A DNA stretch of 34,832 bases, taken from Hypsibius dujardini (lineage: Eukaryota; Tardigrada; Eutardigrada; Parachela; Hypsibiidae). The notes under the pieces are model-generated. The model was not told the origin of the DNA. It saw nothing but the letters and a program-made list of their open reading frames with translations, and made no database searches. The translations under genes and the position numbers were made by a program. Positions 1 through 12,047 of the stretch are shown piece after piece. Each line of letters opens with the position of its first letter. Within the stretch, counting starts at the first letter, position 1. Location of the stretch: the NCBI GenBank assembly GCA_001579985.1, contig LRSR01003390.1, forward strand, positions 1-34,832, written 5' to 3'.

Positions 1-654
1 GTTGGGCTTTTATTTCGTGCTTGGAGTGGTGCGTTGATCGCTCCATTGACTGGTTGCTGCGCAGGGGAGTCTCAATCAAGCAACTCACTGATACGATGTG
101 CAGTTGATTGATTGTGATGAATTGATTGACTGTTATACATTCGTTTACTGACTTTTCACTGTTGATAAATTAATGAACTGCTTGGATAATTTTTGATCTC
201 GCCTCGATTAGCCGATGTAAAGAATCACTTTTTCTCGGGAGGGTTAGTTAGTTTTGCGGTTGTAAGCCGGTGAATCGGCAACGTCACAATGAACAATCCC
301 GGAATGAGAATATTTGTTATTTAATTTATTAGTTTGTTTGTTGGTTGCTTTTTGGATATTAAAACGTTTTATGCTTGCTTACTTGGTGGGTCAAAGTTTT
401 CTTTCTTGATTCTAAGAGATTTTGGAAACGGGACTTATGGTGGCGGAAGCTTGTTGGTACTTTGGAAATGTCTAATAATATAAACGGGCAGAATATTTAG
501 TAGTCCTTCACAATTTTTAGCCCTTGAATTGACGACTAATCAATCAACCAATCAATCGACACCGGTCTCTGTACGACATCTCTTCTTAAATTGACCCGAT
601 CCCTTACTGATTCGGAGTTTGGCCTAACCATCGCCTCTATTTATTACTTCGTAG
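1..654 (+). other. Intron of the OCRL-like gene (left edge)
   Basis: No exon is visible here. The stretch ends in a pyrimidine-containing acceptor with AG at 653-654, directly before the first 5-phosphatase exon. It contains scattered ATTG/TCAA tetranucleotides, for example around 100-130 and 538-560. The amino-terminal part of the enzyme must lie to the left of the window. Confidence 0.7.
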
Positions 655-1957
655 GCATCCGGCTGGAATTTCACGGCAGCGAACTCTGCTTCGTTAGCGC
701 CCACTTTGCCGCCCACACTGAGGAGGTGGAACGCCGGAACGAGGATTTTCGCAACATCTGCGAGCGGATGGTCTTCAATCAGCTGCAGTTCCCCAAGCGA
801 ATCAAGGACCACGACATCATCATGTGGCTGGGTGACTTCAACTACCGCATCTTCCAGCTGTCGCGGCCGGAGGTGCAGCAGTTGATCTCGGAGGACCGGC
901 TGGCGGACCTCGTGCTCTATGACCAGCTGCAGCGGGAAATGTCCCAGCAGAAGGTGTTCCACGGCTTCCGGGAGGGAAGGATCCGGTTCCGGCCGACCTA
1001 CAAGTATGACGTCGGGACGGACCGGTGGGACTCGAGTGAGAAGTCGCGGGTGCCGTCATGGTGCGACCGCATCCTATGGAAGGCCAAGGACGGCGAGGAG
1101 GTCCGACAGGTAAACCCTGAAAACTAAACTGTCTCTTATGTCAACTATTTTTTAAGTAATTGTAATAAAAAGATAAACGACTATATCATCCGGGCGGGAA
1201 TCAGTTTAACTAAAAAAATTAAAAGTGGGTAAACTAATTCGATAAAAGTGAGAATATGCGCCTTGCAAGTTTTTACAATACGTTAGCTGATACATGCCGA
1301 TAATTATAACTAAAACTACAAATTACTACAAATTACTACTAGTTACTATTATAACAAAAACTGTGACTAGAAATGGCTAATTTAATTGTGATTCAACTGA
1401 AGTTAGTGAAGTAATTTTGGGTAACCGGCTTAAACTCGACAGTGCACTAACGTCTAGCTACACTAAGGCTATGAGTAACTAATAAATTAAGTTGGGAAAT
1501 TAATTTTTGAACTAATTTTGGCTGAATTAAAACTGTTTTCTTGGCAAGTACGTTTGTAAATGTGTATTGAAATTAAAGAAAATCTAACTAAAAACTTCAT
1601 TGTTTTTTTGAGTTTTCTCAGTTCACTAATTGTTTTTCATCTCTCTGGCAGGTTGTGTACGGCAGTGCGATGGAGCTGCGGTTGAGCGACCACAAACCGG
1701 TGATCGGGATTTTCGACGTCGGCGTGAAGGTGGTGGACAAATCGCGGCAAAAGAAAGTCTATGAGAATGTGCTGAAGGAGATTGATCGGGAGGAGAATTT
1801 ATTCATCCCGCAGGCGACGATCGACTGTAATGACTTTGACTTAGGCGAGTTGACGTTCGTACAGCAGGTGACACGGACATTGACGGTCGCCAACAATGGT
1901 CAGGTTCCGGTTGTGTTTGAGTTTATCGCTAAACCTCGTAAGTATAGCCTGCCTGCT

Positions 1958-1988
<31 letters not shown>

Positions 1989-4900
1989 TTGTCTGTCTGC
2001 CTGTCTGTCTGTCTGCTTACCGGCCTGTCTGTCTGCATGTCGATCTGTCTATATGTGTCTATAGGTTCGTTTATCTATGTTTTTATGTATGTCTGTCTGT
2101 CTTTCTGTTTTTTTGTCTGTCTTTCTTTTTGTCTGTCTTTCTTTCTGCCTCTGTCTGGGTCTTCGTCGACCACAGAGCAGACAGACAGACAGATATGCCT
2201 AAATTCCTGAGCTCATTTCTGTTCTATTATCTTTCCCAGACTCGACCAGCTACTGCCAGGAGTGGCTGAAAATCACCCCTCAACGCAGCTTTCTGTCTCA
2301 GGGCGACGTCTGCTACGTGGAACTCCAAGTGTACGTGGACAAGCGTACCGTCGCCGGGCTCACCTCCGGTGCCACCACTCTCGATGACATTCTCGTGCTC
2401 CACCTCGACGGCGGCAAGGATTTCTTCATCACCCTCCACGGGCAGTACCGCCCAAGCTGCTTCGGAATCCCACTGGAGACGCTTGCCGCGATGCCCACTG
2501 CCGTTCGTGCGCCCCCGCCAGCCATCACCGAACAAACCCTCATCAGCTTCGACAACTCACCGACAACTCCGTCAACCACCTTCCTTCCCGTTGACCCGCA
2601 TCGTACCCCTGCACACATACCCGTGGAGGTACACACATGGCCACAATTTTGGGTGGCAGACTTTAAGCCAAAAAGGGTGGTCCGAGTTCGAGCCGAATTA
2701 AGTCACCGCTCGCACGCACTCTTGATCACAGCTGACCATGCAGCCTTTACTCAATTGATCGATTGATTGAACTTGTTTATTTTGGCGGAATTTAGAGCAG
2801 CTTGCTCAATCTCATTTTTCCGCTGGGGCGGGCATTAAATCAAAGATTCAGGAGAAAGCAGTGGCAAGTTTTAGCCAAGAGTGGCTCAAACTCAGACCAC
2901 CCTGATGGCTTGAATTCTGCCACGCGAAATTGTGGCCAGATGTTTATGAATGATTGGGATAGCACGCTAAAAATAATTACACCTTATAACTTTTGGTTGA
3001 TCGTTTATTAGTTTACAATATTAGTTGTTTTATGAATCAAAAAACGATTACTAAAGCCACATTTTTTTGTTTAATTGCCAGTCTTAGTTTGCATTGTTGA
3101 TTTTTTCTTAGAAATTGAAGAAACCAACCCAAAAGTTCTAGTGGTTAAATTTTTCCAGTTTTACGCATCTTAGCTTGTTTTAGGAATTAAAGAACTAAAC
3201 CAAAACTTTTAATATTTAGATTTTTTATTTTCACAATGCTTGTTTTTGTTTAGGAATCGCTCTGTGCGTGTGAGGAATTTGTAGAAAAGAAAGTTTTTAT
3301 GCTCGAAAGAGTAAACGATAGAACGAGGACATTACTTCCGCCTTATCATTTTAAGAAATTCCTGTCATTGTGTCGTGGTAGTTGTTTCTTAAGCTGTTTT
3401 ATTAGATTGCCTGACATTTTGCTATGATTTTTAGTAAAATTTTGCCATGACTAAAAAGGCAAAACTAAAAACTTTTTTGTTACAGACATTAGGACTAATT
3501 TTATTATTTGGTTAAACTTAATGGATTAGTTGACTAATTAAATTTTTTTTAACCCTCTGCAGGTGTGGATGATGCTACGCCACCTGTACGCCGTCTCGTC
3601 AGACATTCCCGACCTCTTCCTGCAACCCGGTCCGCCGGATGAAGTGGAGAAGATTCGCGACCATTTGGACGGTCGTCTTCCCCTGCCTCTCCCGGGGAGC
3701 GGCCATTCCGTGGCGGAGGCGCTGCTGTTGTATTTCGACTCGCTTCCTGATCCGCTGGTGCCCTACCGGCTGTATCACGAGTGTCTCGATGCCGGAGCCA
3801 ACTGGTACGGTCCTTGTCGTGGTTTGATTGATTTGATTGATTAAACTGGGGAATCCGGTTTTTGATTGATGAATTGATAGGTGTTGTTGCGGATTTCACC
3901 GATTTGATTTGTTCTTTTGTCTGATTTGAAACACGGAACCTCTTGAAGCGACTTTCTCAGTAGTCGCTGACCTACCCAAAGTTCATTTTGAAATCGATAA
4001 TCAGTTCGTTCTGGTGAGGATAAAAATAGAGTAAGTAAACTCAGCTCCTGAAAATTGATATAATCTGAGTGGAAATCGAAAAAAAATCTGGTTTTCCGAA
4101 CTTTCCAATTTTTCAATTTGAAAATGAATTCTGGATCGAATTATTTCAAAAAAAGAGTAAGTAAACTCAGTTCCTGAAAATCGGTACATTCTAAGTTGAA
4201 ATTGCAAACAAATTTGGTTTTCCGAACTTCCCAAGTTTTTTTGCTGCCGAACCGGGTAAATTAGCGAGCCAGATTTATTTTCTACAATCGTCGTAGTCTA
4301 ACCTCCATGTGAGGGAAACAATTCAGCTGCATCAGAATTTGATATCCGCTTTATGTCTCGTGTGAGTTTGGCATTTGACTCATTTCTCTTTTCCACTTTT
4401 TTTGGTTACTGTTTAAGTTAATTTAAGTTAATCTAAAAATCAGCATTTCTCAAACGAGGATTTTAAGTTAAATTAAAAATGATTTAGTTAAATTGAAAAC
4501 GTTGTTCTCGGGTGTTTTACGTCAAATTTGAATTGAAGTAAACGTTAATTTAAAATGTGTTCTCATAGTTTCGAAATTGAATTTTATTAATAATGAACAC
4601 GTGACCAGGCCTCTCATTTTAAATTAAATTTAAAAAAAAATTAGTTAAGAAAACAAACGCCCATTTCGATTTATTTTTAATTACTATTTAAATTAATCTG
4701 AACAACACTGCTGGTGACTGCTTTTTGTCCATCAACCGGAACGCTTCTTACGCTTTTAGGTCCGCCTGTCGGTTCGTTCTTGAGAAGTTCCCCAAGGCAC
4801 ACCGGGAGACCTTCAAAGCCTTTATCGTGCTGCTACGGAAGCTTCAACGGCATTGGGATCAGCACCCGTCTAGCGATGTCGGCACGCTAGAGGTGATTGC

Positions 4901-5114
4901 CGATCTGGTGTTAAAGCTCCCGGTGGAATTGAGCAAGGCGCTCTCGGGGATGGGTCAGGTGGGGAAGGGCGTCGCGCGGCAGGCCATCTCGCGGAAGAAG
5001 ACGGCTTTCCTCCAGCAATTCCTCATCAATCGGCTGGACGACGAACCCATCATCCCGGCGGAGTTGACAAGCCCGGCGACGGTTGTAACCACCTTCCCTG
5101 TGACTTTTGATTGA
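655..5114 (+). CDS. OCRL: OCRL/INPP5B-type inositol polyphosphate 5-phosphatase, 3' part
   Basis: Removes the 5-phosphate from PI(4,5)P2 and PI(3,4,5)P3, normally on endosome, Golgi and plasma membranes (family knowledge). Exons read here: 655-1109, 1652-1937, 2240-2628, 3563-3804 and 4760-5114; phases agree across all four introns. The first exon enters mid-codon, so the N-terminus is off the window. Catalytic motifs are WLGDFNYRI, then PSWCDRILW at the end of exon 1, and SDHKPV in exon 2. They are followed by an ASH domain (exons 2-3, with NNGQVPVVFEF and LVLHLDGGKDFFI) and a C-terminal RhoGAP-like domain (exons 4-5, with HSVAEALLLYFDSLPDPLVPY). The GAP arginine finger is absent: the loop reads LFLQPG, like the catalytically dead human OCRL domain. 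The domain order 5-phosphatase/ASH/RhoGAP is diagnostic of OCRL/INPP5B; which of the two vertebrate paralogues is closer cannot be settled by eye. Two AATAAA signals lie about 440 bases after the stop (5555-5560 and 5565-5570). Confidence 0.95.
1947..2165. repeat. TCTG tetranucleotide tract in OCRL intron 2
   Basis: Degenerate TCTG/TTTG/CCTG run starting about 10 bases after the 5' splice site and filling most of the 302-base intron. It reads in frame as Cys-Leu-Ser-Val repeats, which creates false ORFs. Confidence 0.9.
4023..4240. repeat. Imperfect direct duplication, two units
   Basis: Units at about 4023-4114 and 4150-4240 share a run starting GAGTAAGTAAACTCAG and ending in GGTTTTCCGAACTT, offset by about 126 bases. 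They lie in the last OCRL intron. No coding signal is seen. Confidence 0.75.
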
Positions 5115-5759
5115 TCTTTCCACCATTTCCGCTGCGAGAGATTGGTAATTGGAGCATATCGTTTTTTTCCGCAATATTTAACGGCTGCTGGAATGATTTT
5201 TCTTTTTTAAAGAATTTGTATTTTGACACGATGGAGCTGCTTCTGCGGCTGTCCCTTTTGTCCCGAGTGTTTGTTCCTATGCCGCGTGATGGGCGGTTTT
5301 CTTTTGCATTTGCAGTTTCTTGTGTCAGATGGGGAGTGAGGATTGATCCGCAATCGTAATTTTCGGCCGGTGCGATGTGGAGTAATGGACTAAAGGAAAT
5401 TGTGTCCAGTTGCCTACCAGTTTCCGCATGATAAGCTAGGGATGGCAAAACTAAATTTAAGTACAAAAATTTCCAATTAATTTCTTGCCTCCAGTTTATT
5501 TATTTAGTTGGGTGAAAACTTACCAAAAAAACCAAAATTCTTTAACTGATTTTGAATAAATTTGAATAAAAGTTTCAGTTACTAACAGCAATTAAACTAC
5601 AACCCCGTAGTAACAAAGTTTTAGTCGCCAAATAAAATCAATTTGTTGACTAAATTTAGTTTTTGCCATTCCTGACTGTCTGCACGGCCACACGTGATGG
5701 TCAGCGTAATGGAAGTCCGTCTCTTTATTCAAATACACTTTTTCTGACACTATTCCATT

Positions 5760-5955
5760 CAAAATTGAACTGTTAATCGTTTGGCGTCAGCCAAATATTT
5801 TTCAGACATCAGTGGGCGGGGTTGTGAACCAGTTCTGGAAAGCTATCAATTGTATGCCCGTAATGTCAGATCCTTTTTCGAAAAATTGCCATAGCTCCGC
5901 CCACTGATTTCTGATTAATATTCGGCAGATGCCAATCGATTCCAAATTGAATTTG
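5760..5955. mobile_element. MITE-like hairpin element 1
   Basis: Long imperfect inverted repeat: the arm at about 5760-5820 is matched in reverse complement by about 5891-5955. The best-conserved inner part is ATCAGTGGGCGG against CCGCCCACTGAT. The arms are about 60 bases with some mismatches and the loop is about 70 bases. No ORF. The structure fits a non-autonomous DNA transposon, but no clear target-site duplication was found. Confidence 0.6.
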
Positions 5956-7143
5956 GGATGGGTTAATGTTGTGAAAGTGCTAGTCTGTTGCAGCAATAGT
6001 CTCAATACTCAGTAGTACCCGTATTTCATCCTGAATGATTTCCTACCAGCTCTCTATGCTTAATGACACTGAACACTGTGTGTTAATGAATATGATCTTT
6101 GCTTCCGGCCAAGGAAGCAAAACGTACGGCATGGAGGTCTATACGTCATAGGTTGACGAGGAGTGGAAAAACGTCTATGATCGTTGTAGATGCATCAGGG
6201 TCATATTAGAGAGGAGCGTGGTGCCTCACCTCAATTTCTCATTGAGCTTGTGATTGGGCTCGGCTAAAAAATGTCTGCTTCATATTTCATGCTCACAAAT
6301 AATAAGCCGCTTCGTACTTGGAATCAAAAGCTTCGGTTATGGATTTTGCGTGAATCATACATACATATACTTGTGACTAGGTCGTTCGTGCGATACAATA
6401 AACAAACATAGTCATCGACCGACCCAAAAAAACTTGGATCACATCACACACACTAAACAACGGTGAAGGCCCGAAGTACAGTACGTGTACGCCGATACTC
6501 TCCTGCCGCAGCGCCATCTGGAGGGTAACCCAAAAAATCATTTTTTAAGTTGTGATCAAATGCTGCGCTGATCTAAGTTAGAACCATTTATTTGACTGTC
6601 TTCTTTCGGGTGCAATGTACCCAACAGCTGGCTTTAACACGGTCATCCCACCATTTCTGGCCACTTGTGTTCGAATTTCGAAGTCACACAGCATAGACGC
6701 ACCGAGGGGGGGGGGTAGGGCACGGTGTAAGCCCCGCCTTTCTTTGCCCTTTTAGAATGTCGGCAAAAGGTATTTTTGTGTTCGAGAATTTTTTTAGGAT
6801 TCAATTCACATCTGGACGCAAAAATTGACCTGCTCTGCTGGCGATTTTGTGGAGGTGCTAGCGGATGGAGGGGGATTACGACTAATTAAATGAAGCCCCC
6901 AATGGCAAATGAAATGTTTTTCCCCCGTTTGCCACGAAACCTCGGCGCGCCCTTGAATAAAGAGTGGCGCAAACAGCGAAGTGTACAAGTGAAAATAAAA
7001 TGCGATTTCCTCGTCTTCTACGCGTCAATTTTTTATCAATTCGCGAACTCGCACTTTGGTCCATCGGTAGTTGTTTATGATAATATTTGATCTTTAAATT
7101 CTCCAGGACGGTGTTATCTCCCTCAATGAGGCACTTACTACCA

Positions 7144-7304
7144 CTGTACAGGTATAAACACGTGGCAAAAACCTTGCGCTGACCGAATTAAGCACTTTAA
7201 CTCGCGGCTGTGCACATTATCAGCCGCCATACTTCAAACGAGTTTAATAGCTTAACTCGGTTAGCGCAAGGTTTTTGCCACGTATGCGGTATACTACTGT
7301 ACAG
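7144..7304. mobile_element. MITE-like hairpin element 2
   Basis: Arms at 7159-7192 and 7250-7283 are reverse complements over about 33 bases with two mismatches (core GGCAAAAACCTTGCGCTGACC). Both ends are bounded by the octamer CTGTACAG at 7144-7151 and 7297-7304. The similar flanks TACTACCACTGTACAG and TACTACTGTACAG may be a target-site duplication. It lies about 290 bases upstream of the ITPK1 start. Confidence 0.65.
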
Positions 7305-7594
7305 TATTCTGAAAACGTGACGTCATCGCTCTCCGTACTCAGTCTTTAAATCCCAGGGAAAGAATGAATCATTTTCCGGCGCGTTGCCGTCGTTTATCGC
7401 CGAGACGCTAATCATATTATTGTCATGCGGATCATGGCTAGGACTCATATGGCGGCAGGCAATACTCAGATGCGATGAAAATGATAATGTCCAGCAATAT
7501 GTGATATGCGGCAGGCAACTTTCACTTTTTCGTCTGCCATTTTTATCTTCCCTTGTTGTGCTGTTCTTATCCCGCTGCTGCTTCCCGTGTGCCA

Positions 7595-10500
7595 ATGAAC
7601 GAATACGGCATGGAGTCCCGGCGGAAGACTAACGGCCTCTTCTCCGGCCTGCCCACGCAGCCGGGCATGCGGCGGATCGGATTTTGGATGAGCCCGAAGA
7701 AGCTAAAGAAGATGGACATGGCCAAGTTTGCCGTGGTCTGCCGGTGCGTTATCACGCTATTTCTGCGTCGGAACTATTTTTAGGAAGGTAATTGAATGGG
7801 CTTTTTCTTTTTTTAGGACCGGAGGCTTCGAATTGGTACAGGTGAGAGAATCGTTCTTTCTGTCTTGTTTGACAGTCTTCAGTTTCTGCTGAAATCAATT
7901 AATCAATCGGTTTGCACTTCTGTGTGGGTGCGATTGATTGATTGGAGTGATGGAGAAAACTTCTTCCCGGAAATGATTGTGTTTTGTTTACCTTTGATTA
8001 CCGTGCCTGGCCGGAAGTTTTCGGACATTTTTTAAATATTTTAAAATAAATGATACTATTCCTATCAGTGGGGATCCGTTGATGGGGGTTGGGATATTTT
8101 TCCGGCCGCCATCTATCAAGGTACTTTCACATGTGGCCGGCCGGTCGATTGATTGACTTGATTGGTGATGGAAGAAAGCGTCTTCCCTGAAAGGGTATGT
8201 CCTTGAGTACCTTTGCCTGGTCGGAGTGTTTCCAGATATTTTTCAGAAATATTTAAACAAAATAATACTATTCCAGTGAATGGTGTTATCCGTTGATGGG
8301 GGGGGGGGGATTTTAGTGCCTGTCCGATCAGGTCATCAATCAAGGTAGTCAGTTTCGTATGTAGTCGGTTGATTGATTCACGAATTGATTGGTGTAATTG
8401 AACTTTCCGTTCTTTCTTTCCCTTTATTTCATCGTCGAACGATCCAAGAAATGCGGTTGAAATTACGTTTTGCGATCAACGTATGGATTAAAATTCGAAA
8501 TATTCAGACTTCTCGACTGAATCACTTCGTGTTTAATTTTTAAAACAACGATCTTATTTACATCTTTTCCAATCAATCAATCAATCAATCAGTTTAGCTC
8601 CATGGCCAACGGTAGATTGGTGTTTTTTGCCTTTTCATCCTCAACTGTCTTCTTTCTCGGGGAGCGCTTTGTATTTTTTTGGTGACTTTGAAGCGGCTTA
8701 TTATAAGTTTGTTGAATAGCAACCTGTTTCACGCGTCCGCATGAGTATTAGATTTGGCAGTCTGCCAGTGAGCACTGATAAGTTTCAATCGACCCGACCG
8801 ACCGTTTCTCGCGCACGTTGTGTAATTTGAGGGCAGAGAAGGTGTGGGTGGTTAAAAAGATGATGGCGTGGAATTGTAGAGAGCACTTGGTTAAATGTGT
8901 TTACTTTGTGGGAGAAATGCAGGAACTGATGACGTCAGGAATTGACGCTGTGAGAGATGCATTGATTGACTGACTTGGTTGAAATGTCTGGTGTTGGGTG
9001 TTTGTGTTTTCTTGATTGACTTGATTGAGATGTCTGTTGTTGGGTATTGGTGTCTGGTTGATTAACTTGATTGTGATGTCGTCTGTTGTTGGATATTTGT
9101 TTTCGGTTAATTGGGTTGATTGAATCAGCAGACGATTCCGCTTTCGGGTGTATTTTTATTTTTCCGACGCTCCTCCCTGAATTCTTATTATTTCATTGTA
9201 CAGTATGCAACCCGGAACAAAGTTTTAGTTTTTTTACTTATGTATTACTCAATAAATTATAAAGCTAAACTTGCAAAAAATTAATTTAATTTAATCATTT
9301 ATTTATTTATCTGTAAATGTTAAATGGACAAATGTATTCAGTTATTGTGTTTACTTGTTTACATATATTTTTGTTTATTTAGTCTATCACTTTATTTTCA
9401 CAAAGGATGAATCCAGTCTGATAAAGTGTGTTTTTTGGATGACTGATTGACGCAAGCGGTACTAGTTTTAATTTTTTAATAATTTAACATCATACTGTAT
9501 ATAATGTTTTCCTCAATTTTTTTATCGAATTTGGTTATATGATTGTTCGAATTTTCGTTCTGAATGACGAGTCGTGTCCGTGTCGTGTCCGTTTCGAATG
9601 TTGCCAGTGACTTTCAGATGCTTTCTATAAACTTTTAAGGGATAACCGTAAAACCACCTGCTGCTGTTGCTGTCGCTCGTATTGCGCGTTCAGCTAACTT
9701 TACTATCAACGCCACCTCTCCGTTTTTATCGCCTTCGTCAGAAATTGCAAATTTGAACAACAGTTATCATTAGCGTGATGTTTGATTTTGATTGCCCTCT
9801 TTCGTGCCTTGAAACCTCATACATTCTCACACAACTAACAGACTCGCTGTTTGCTTGCAGGTTGACTTTGCACGACCTTTGGAGGAGCAGGGTCCTTTCG
9901 ATGTGTTTCTCCACAAAATGACGGATTTGATTGTGAAGGCTGAGCAAGACGACGCGGGCGATTCCGCCGAGGTTGGGCTGTTTCGTGTGTTTGAGGTAAG
10001 CAGTCAAGGTGACTCACAAAAAATCATATCCATCTGACTCTAAATTCTGAGTCATTTCCGGTTTGATTTCCAATGAGCTGGGCACGAAACTAGAAAGACA
10101 TACAGACGGACATATATGCCAGCAGTAAGGCAGAGGTATAGAAAGACAAGCAGCCAGATGGACGTTCAGACAAACAGACAGTCTTACAGTGGTGCAGACG
10201 CAGACAAATAGAAGTGATTAAGGCAGTTATGGGAATGTGTACTGGTAAGTATGAAGGCATACAAACAAACACACAGACAACCAGACAGATACACAGGCAC
10301 ACAGACAGACAGACGGACAGACGGACAGACAGACAGATAGATAGATAGACTGACTGATAGACTTATAGACAGACATGCGGCCACATTCGTTAGGGTTTCA
10401 ACATTTCTTTATGTTGCAGTCTTACATGAACGCAAATCCGCAAACTATCATCATCGATCCGATCGAGAACTTGAAGAAACTTCTGCTGCGACATCGGCAG

Positions 10501-12047
10501 TACCATCTCATCGCCACGAGCGACGCTTGTCTGCATGGTTTGTTGTCCTTTCTCTTTTTCTTTCTAAATATGCGTCTACTTCTTCCTCAACTTGGGATGT
10601 TCAATTCAATGGTTGTTGTCATCCGTTGCAGACAAAGTCTTTACACCGCCATTTGTCCGTCTCATAGCCAGCGATTCCTCTCACATGTTGAGAGAACTTC
10701 GCCTTGCCGGGGTGGACTTTCCGGTTGTTTGCAAGGCGCAGGAGGCACATGGCTCCTCGGATGCCCATCGGATGATGATTATCTTCAATGCCGATGGCCT
10801 CAAGAGCATCAAAGTGCCCTGCGTGGCGCAAACATTCGTCAACCACGACGCTGTCTTGTATAAAGTGTTTGTAATTGGAGAGAAGTTCCACATCGTACGA
10901 CGCCCGTCCTTTGAGAACTTTTATTCCTTTGGTAGGTTTCATGTACTTTGTACTGATTCTCTGCCTTTCGTATCCGTTTGCGTGACGGTGTGTCTGTCTG
11001 TCTGTCTGTCTGTCTGTCTGATTGTCGGTGTGACTGACTATTTGTCTGTGGATGTACAAGTAGAGTGTACAGGTCTAACTGCCTGTTTTTTGCCCACTTG
11101 TTGTAGTTCCATTCCCTCGACAGTACCATCATCCTTCTTTCTCTTCCATAGATCTCCCGCCGATTGCTTTTGATAGCCAGAACATTACTGGTTCACAGTG
11201 GCTGGAAGACATCCCTGTCAGTCGGCCACCTATTGCGGCTAGTTCTGTGCCAGACGTGCCGGCAGTCGCGTTGGACCCAGAAATCGTGACGTCCATAGTC
11301 AAGGGGGTCCGGAAGCAGTTTGGATTATCGCTAATCGGCATCGATTTAATTGTGGATAAGACCACTGGGCACTATGCCATTATTGACGTCAACGCCTTCC
11401 CCAGTAAGTCATACGTTTGGTGTCAATTGAGTCACACGATGCTTCTTTTGTTGTGTCTGCGATTGTCTGCCTTTTTGACTGAGCGACATCACGTGGTTCT
11501 TCCTATCCACGTCTGCCTGTCTGTCTGTATCTGTCCACCTGCCTGCCTCTCCGTATGTATGTATGTCTGTCTGTTTGCCTTGTCTGCCGTTCTATCTGTC
11601 TTGTCTGTCTGTGTCTACTTTCGGCTGTGTGGCTGCCTCTCTTTCTACCTACCTTTCTGCGCGCTAAACTATCCCTACCTGTCTATTTGATTGTCTTTCT
11701 ATCGAGTCTCCTGTATTTGTTGTACTTGCTTCCATCATCCATGCATGCCTGTCCGTCTGACTGTCCGCCTTCCTCACTGTCGGGCTTGAAGGGAGAGGCC
11801 ACATGCCCTGTTTGTTTGTCTCGTGTTTGCCTTCCGGCTAACCTATTTCACCATTTTCCCCATAGGTTATGACGGTGTGACAGACTTTTTCCCACATCTC
11901 CTGTCTCACATTGAGATGATTGTTTGGCAACGGGACCGACATCTTAGCGCCAACCACCACTCGGTGCACCTCAAGCAACCGACCGGCCTGAAGCCAACCG
12001 CTCGAATCATTAGCAGTGATTTGAACCCAGCCATTGCCCGTTCCTAG
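7595..12047 (+). CDS. ITPK1: Inositol-tetrakisphosphate 1-kinase (ITPK1)
   Basis: ATP-grasp kinase that phosphorylates and interconverts inositol tris- and tetrakisphosphates on the route to IP5/IP6, in the cytosol (family knowledge). Exons: 7595-7743, 7817-7841, 9861-9995, 10420-10537, 10632-10931, 11152-11403 and 11866-12047, 1161 nt, 386 aa; human is about 414. The ATG was chosen because GFWMSPKKLKK (residues about 30-40) matches the conserved family start and no better ATG is near. Seen: SRP-like ARPLEEQGPFDVFLHKMTD, ATP-site VVCK (K near 177), QEAHGSSDAH (His near 182, the substrate histidine of the family), AQTFVNHDAVLYKVFV, GIDLIV (Asp near 307) and IIDVNAFP (Asp near 321, Asn near 323), the Mg-binding residues. 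The C-terminus is shorter than in human. AATAAA sits at 12576-12581, inside repeat copy A. Exon 2 is only 25 nt. Confidence 0.95.
7930..8375. repeat. Tandem imperfect duplication in ITPK1 intron 2
   Basis: Units at about 7930-8145 and 8146-8375 share the order GATTGATTG, a run ending CTTCCC, ACCTTTG..TGCCTGG, ATACTATTCC and ATCCGTTGATGGGGG. Each unit begins with ATTGATTG. A partial third unit starts near 8370. Confidence 0.7.
8571..8592. repeat. TCAA/ATTG tetranucleotide run
   Basis: Five perfect CAAT/TCAA units. Shorter copies of the same microsatellite occur at about 2756-2767, 12347-12369, 16739-16756, 18776-18787, 19223-19235, 20897-20909, 20950-20969, 21171-21180 and 27901-27960, always noncoding. 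Confidence 0.85.
8962..9120. repeat. About 55-base tandem repeat, three units
   Basis: Three consecutive diverged units of the form TTGATTGACTTGATTGNGATGTCTGTTGTTGGGTNTTTGTGTT in ITPK1 intron 2. The unit contains the same TTGA tetranucleotide. Confidence 0.6.
10090..10378. repeat. CAGA tetranucleotide tract in ITPK1 intron 3
   Basis: Degenerate CAGA/TAGA run on the + strand, purest at 10300-10375, starting about 95 bases after the donor at 9996 and ending about 40 bases before the acceptor. Confidence 0.9.
10989..11051. repeat. TCTG tract in ITPK1 intron 5
   Basis: Seven near-perfect TCTG units and degenerate flanks inside the 220-base intron between 10931 and 11152. Confidence 0.85.
11505..11770. 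repeat. TCTG/CCTG tract in ITPK1 intron 6
   Basis: Degenerate TCTG, CCTG and TATG units filling much of the 462-base intron between 11403 and 11866. It yields spurious cysteine-rich reading frames. Confidence 0.85.

Larger units (their letters stand above)
5115..7594. other. Spacer between OCRL-like gene and ITPK1
   Basis: About 2.5 kb between two genes in the same orientation. It holds the presumed OCRL 3' UTR with AATAAA signals near 5555-5570, two hairpin elements (listed separately) and a G run at about 6706-6714. No convincing exon is seen. The ITPK1 promoter should lie at its right end. Confidence 0.6.

Noticed and set aside
1655-2269. Long + strand ORF continuing from OCRL exon 2 through Cys-Leu-Ser-Val repeats
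   Set aside because: The donor at 1938 and acceptor at 2239 remove the TCTG tract, and the ASH domain continues correctly at 2240.
6086-6151. Short peptide with FASGQGSKTYGM, like a kinesin P-loop
   Set aside because: The loop lacks two residues of GQTGSGKT, the frame stops after 21 codons, and no other kinesin motif is near; chance or an unrecognisable relic.
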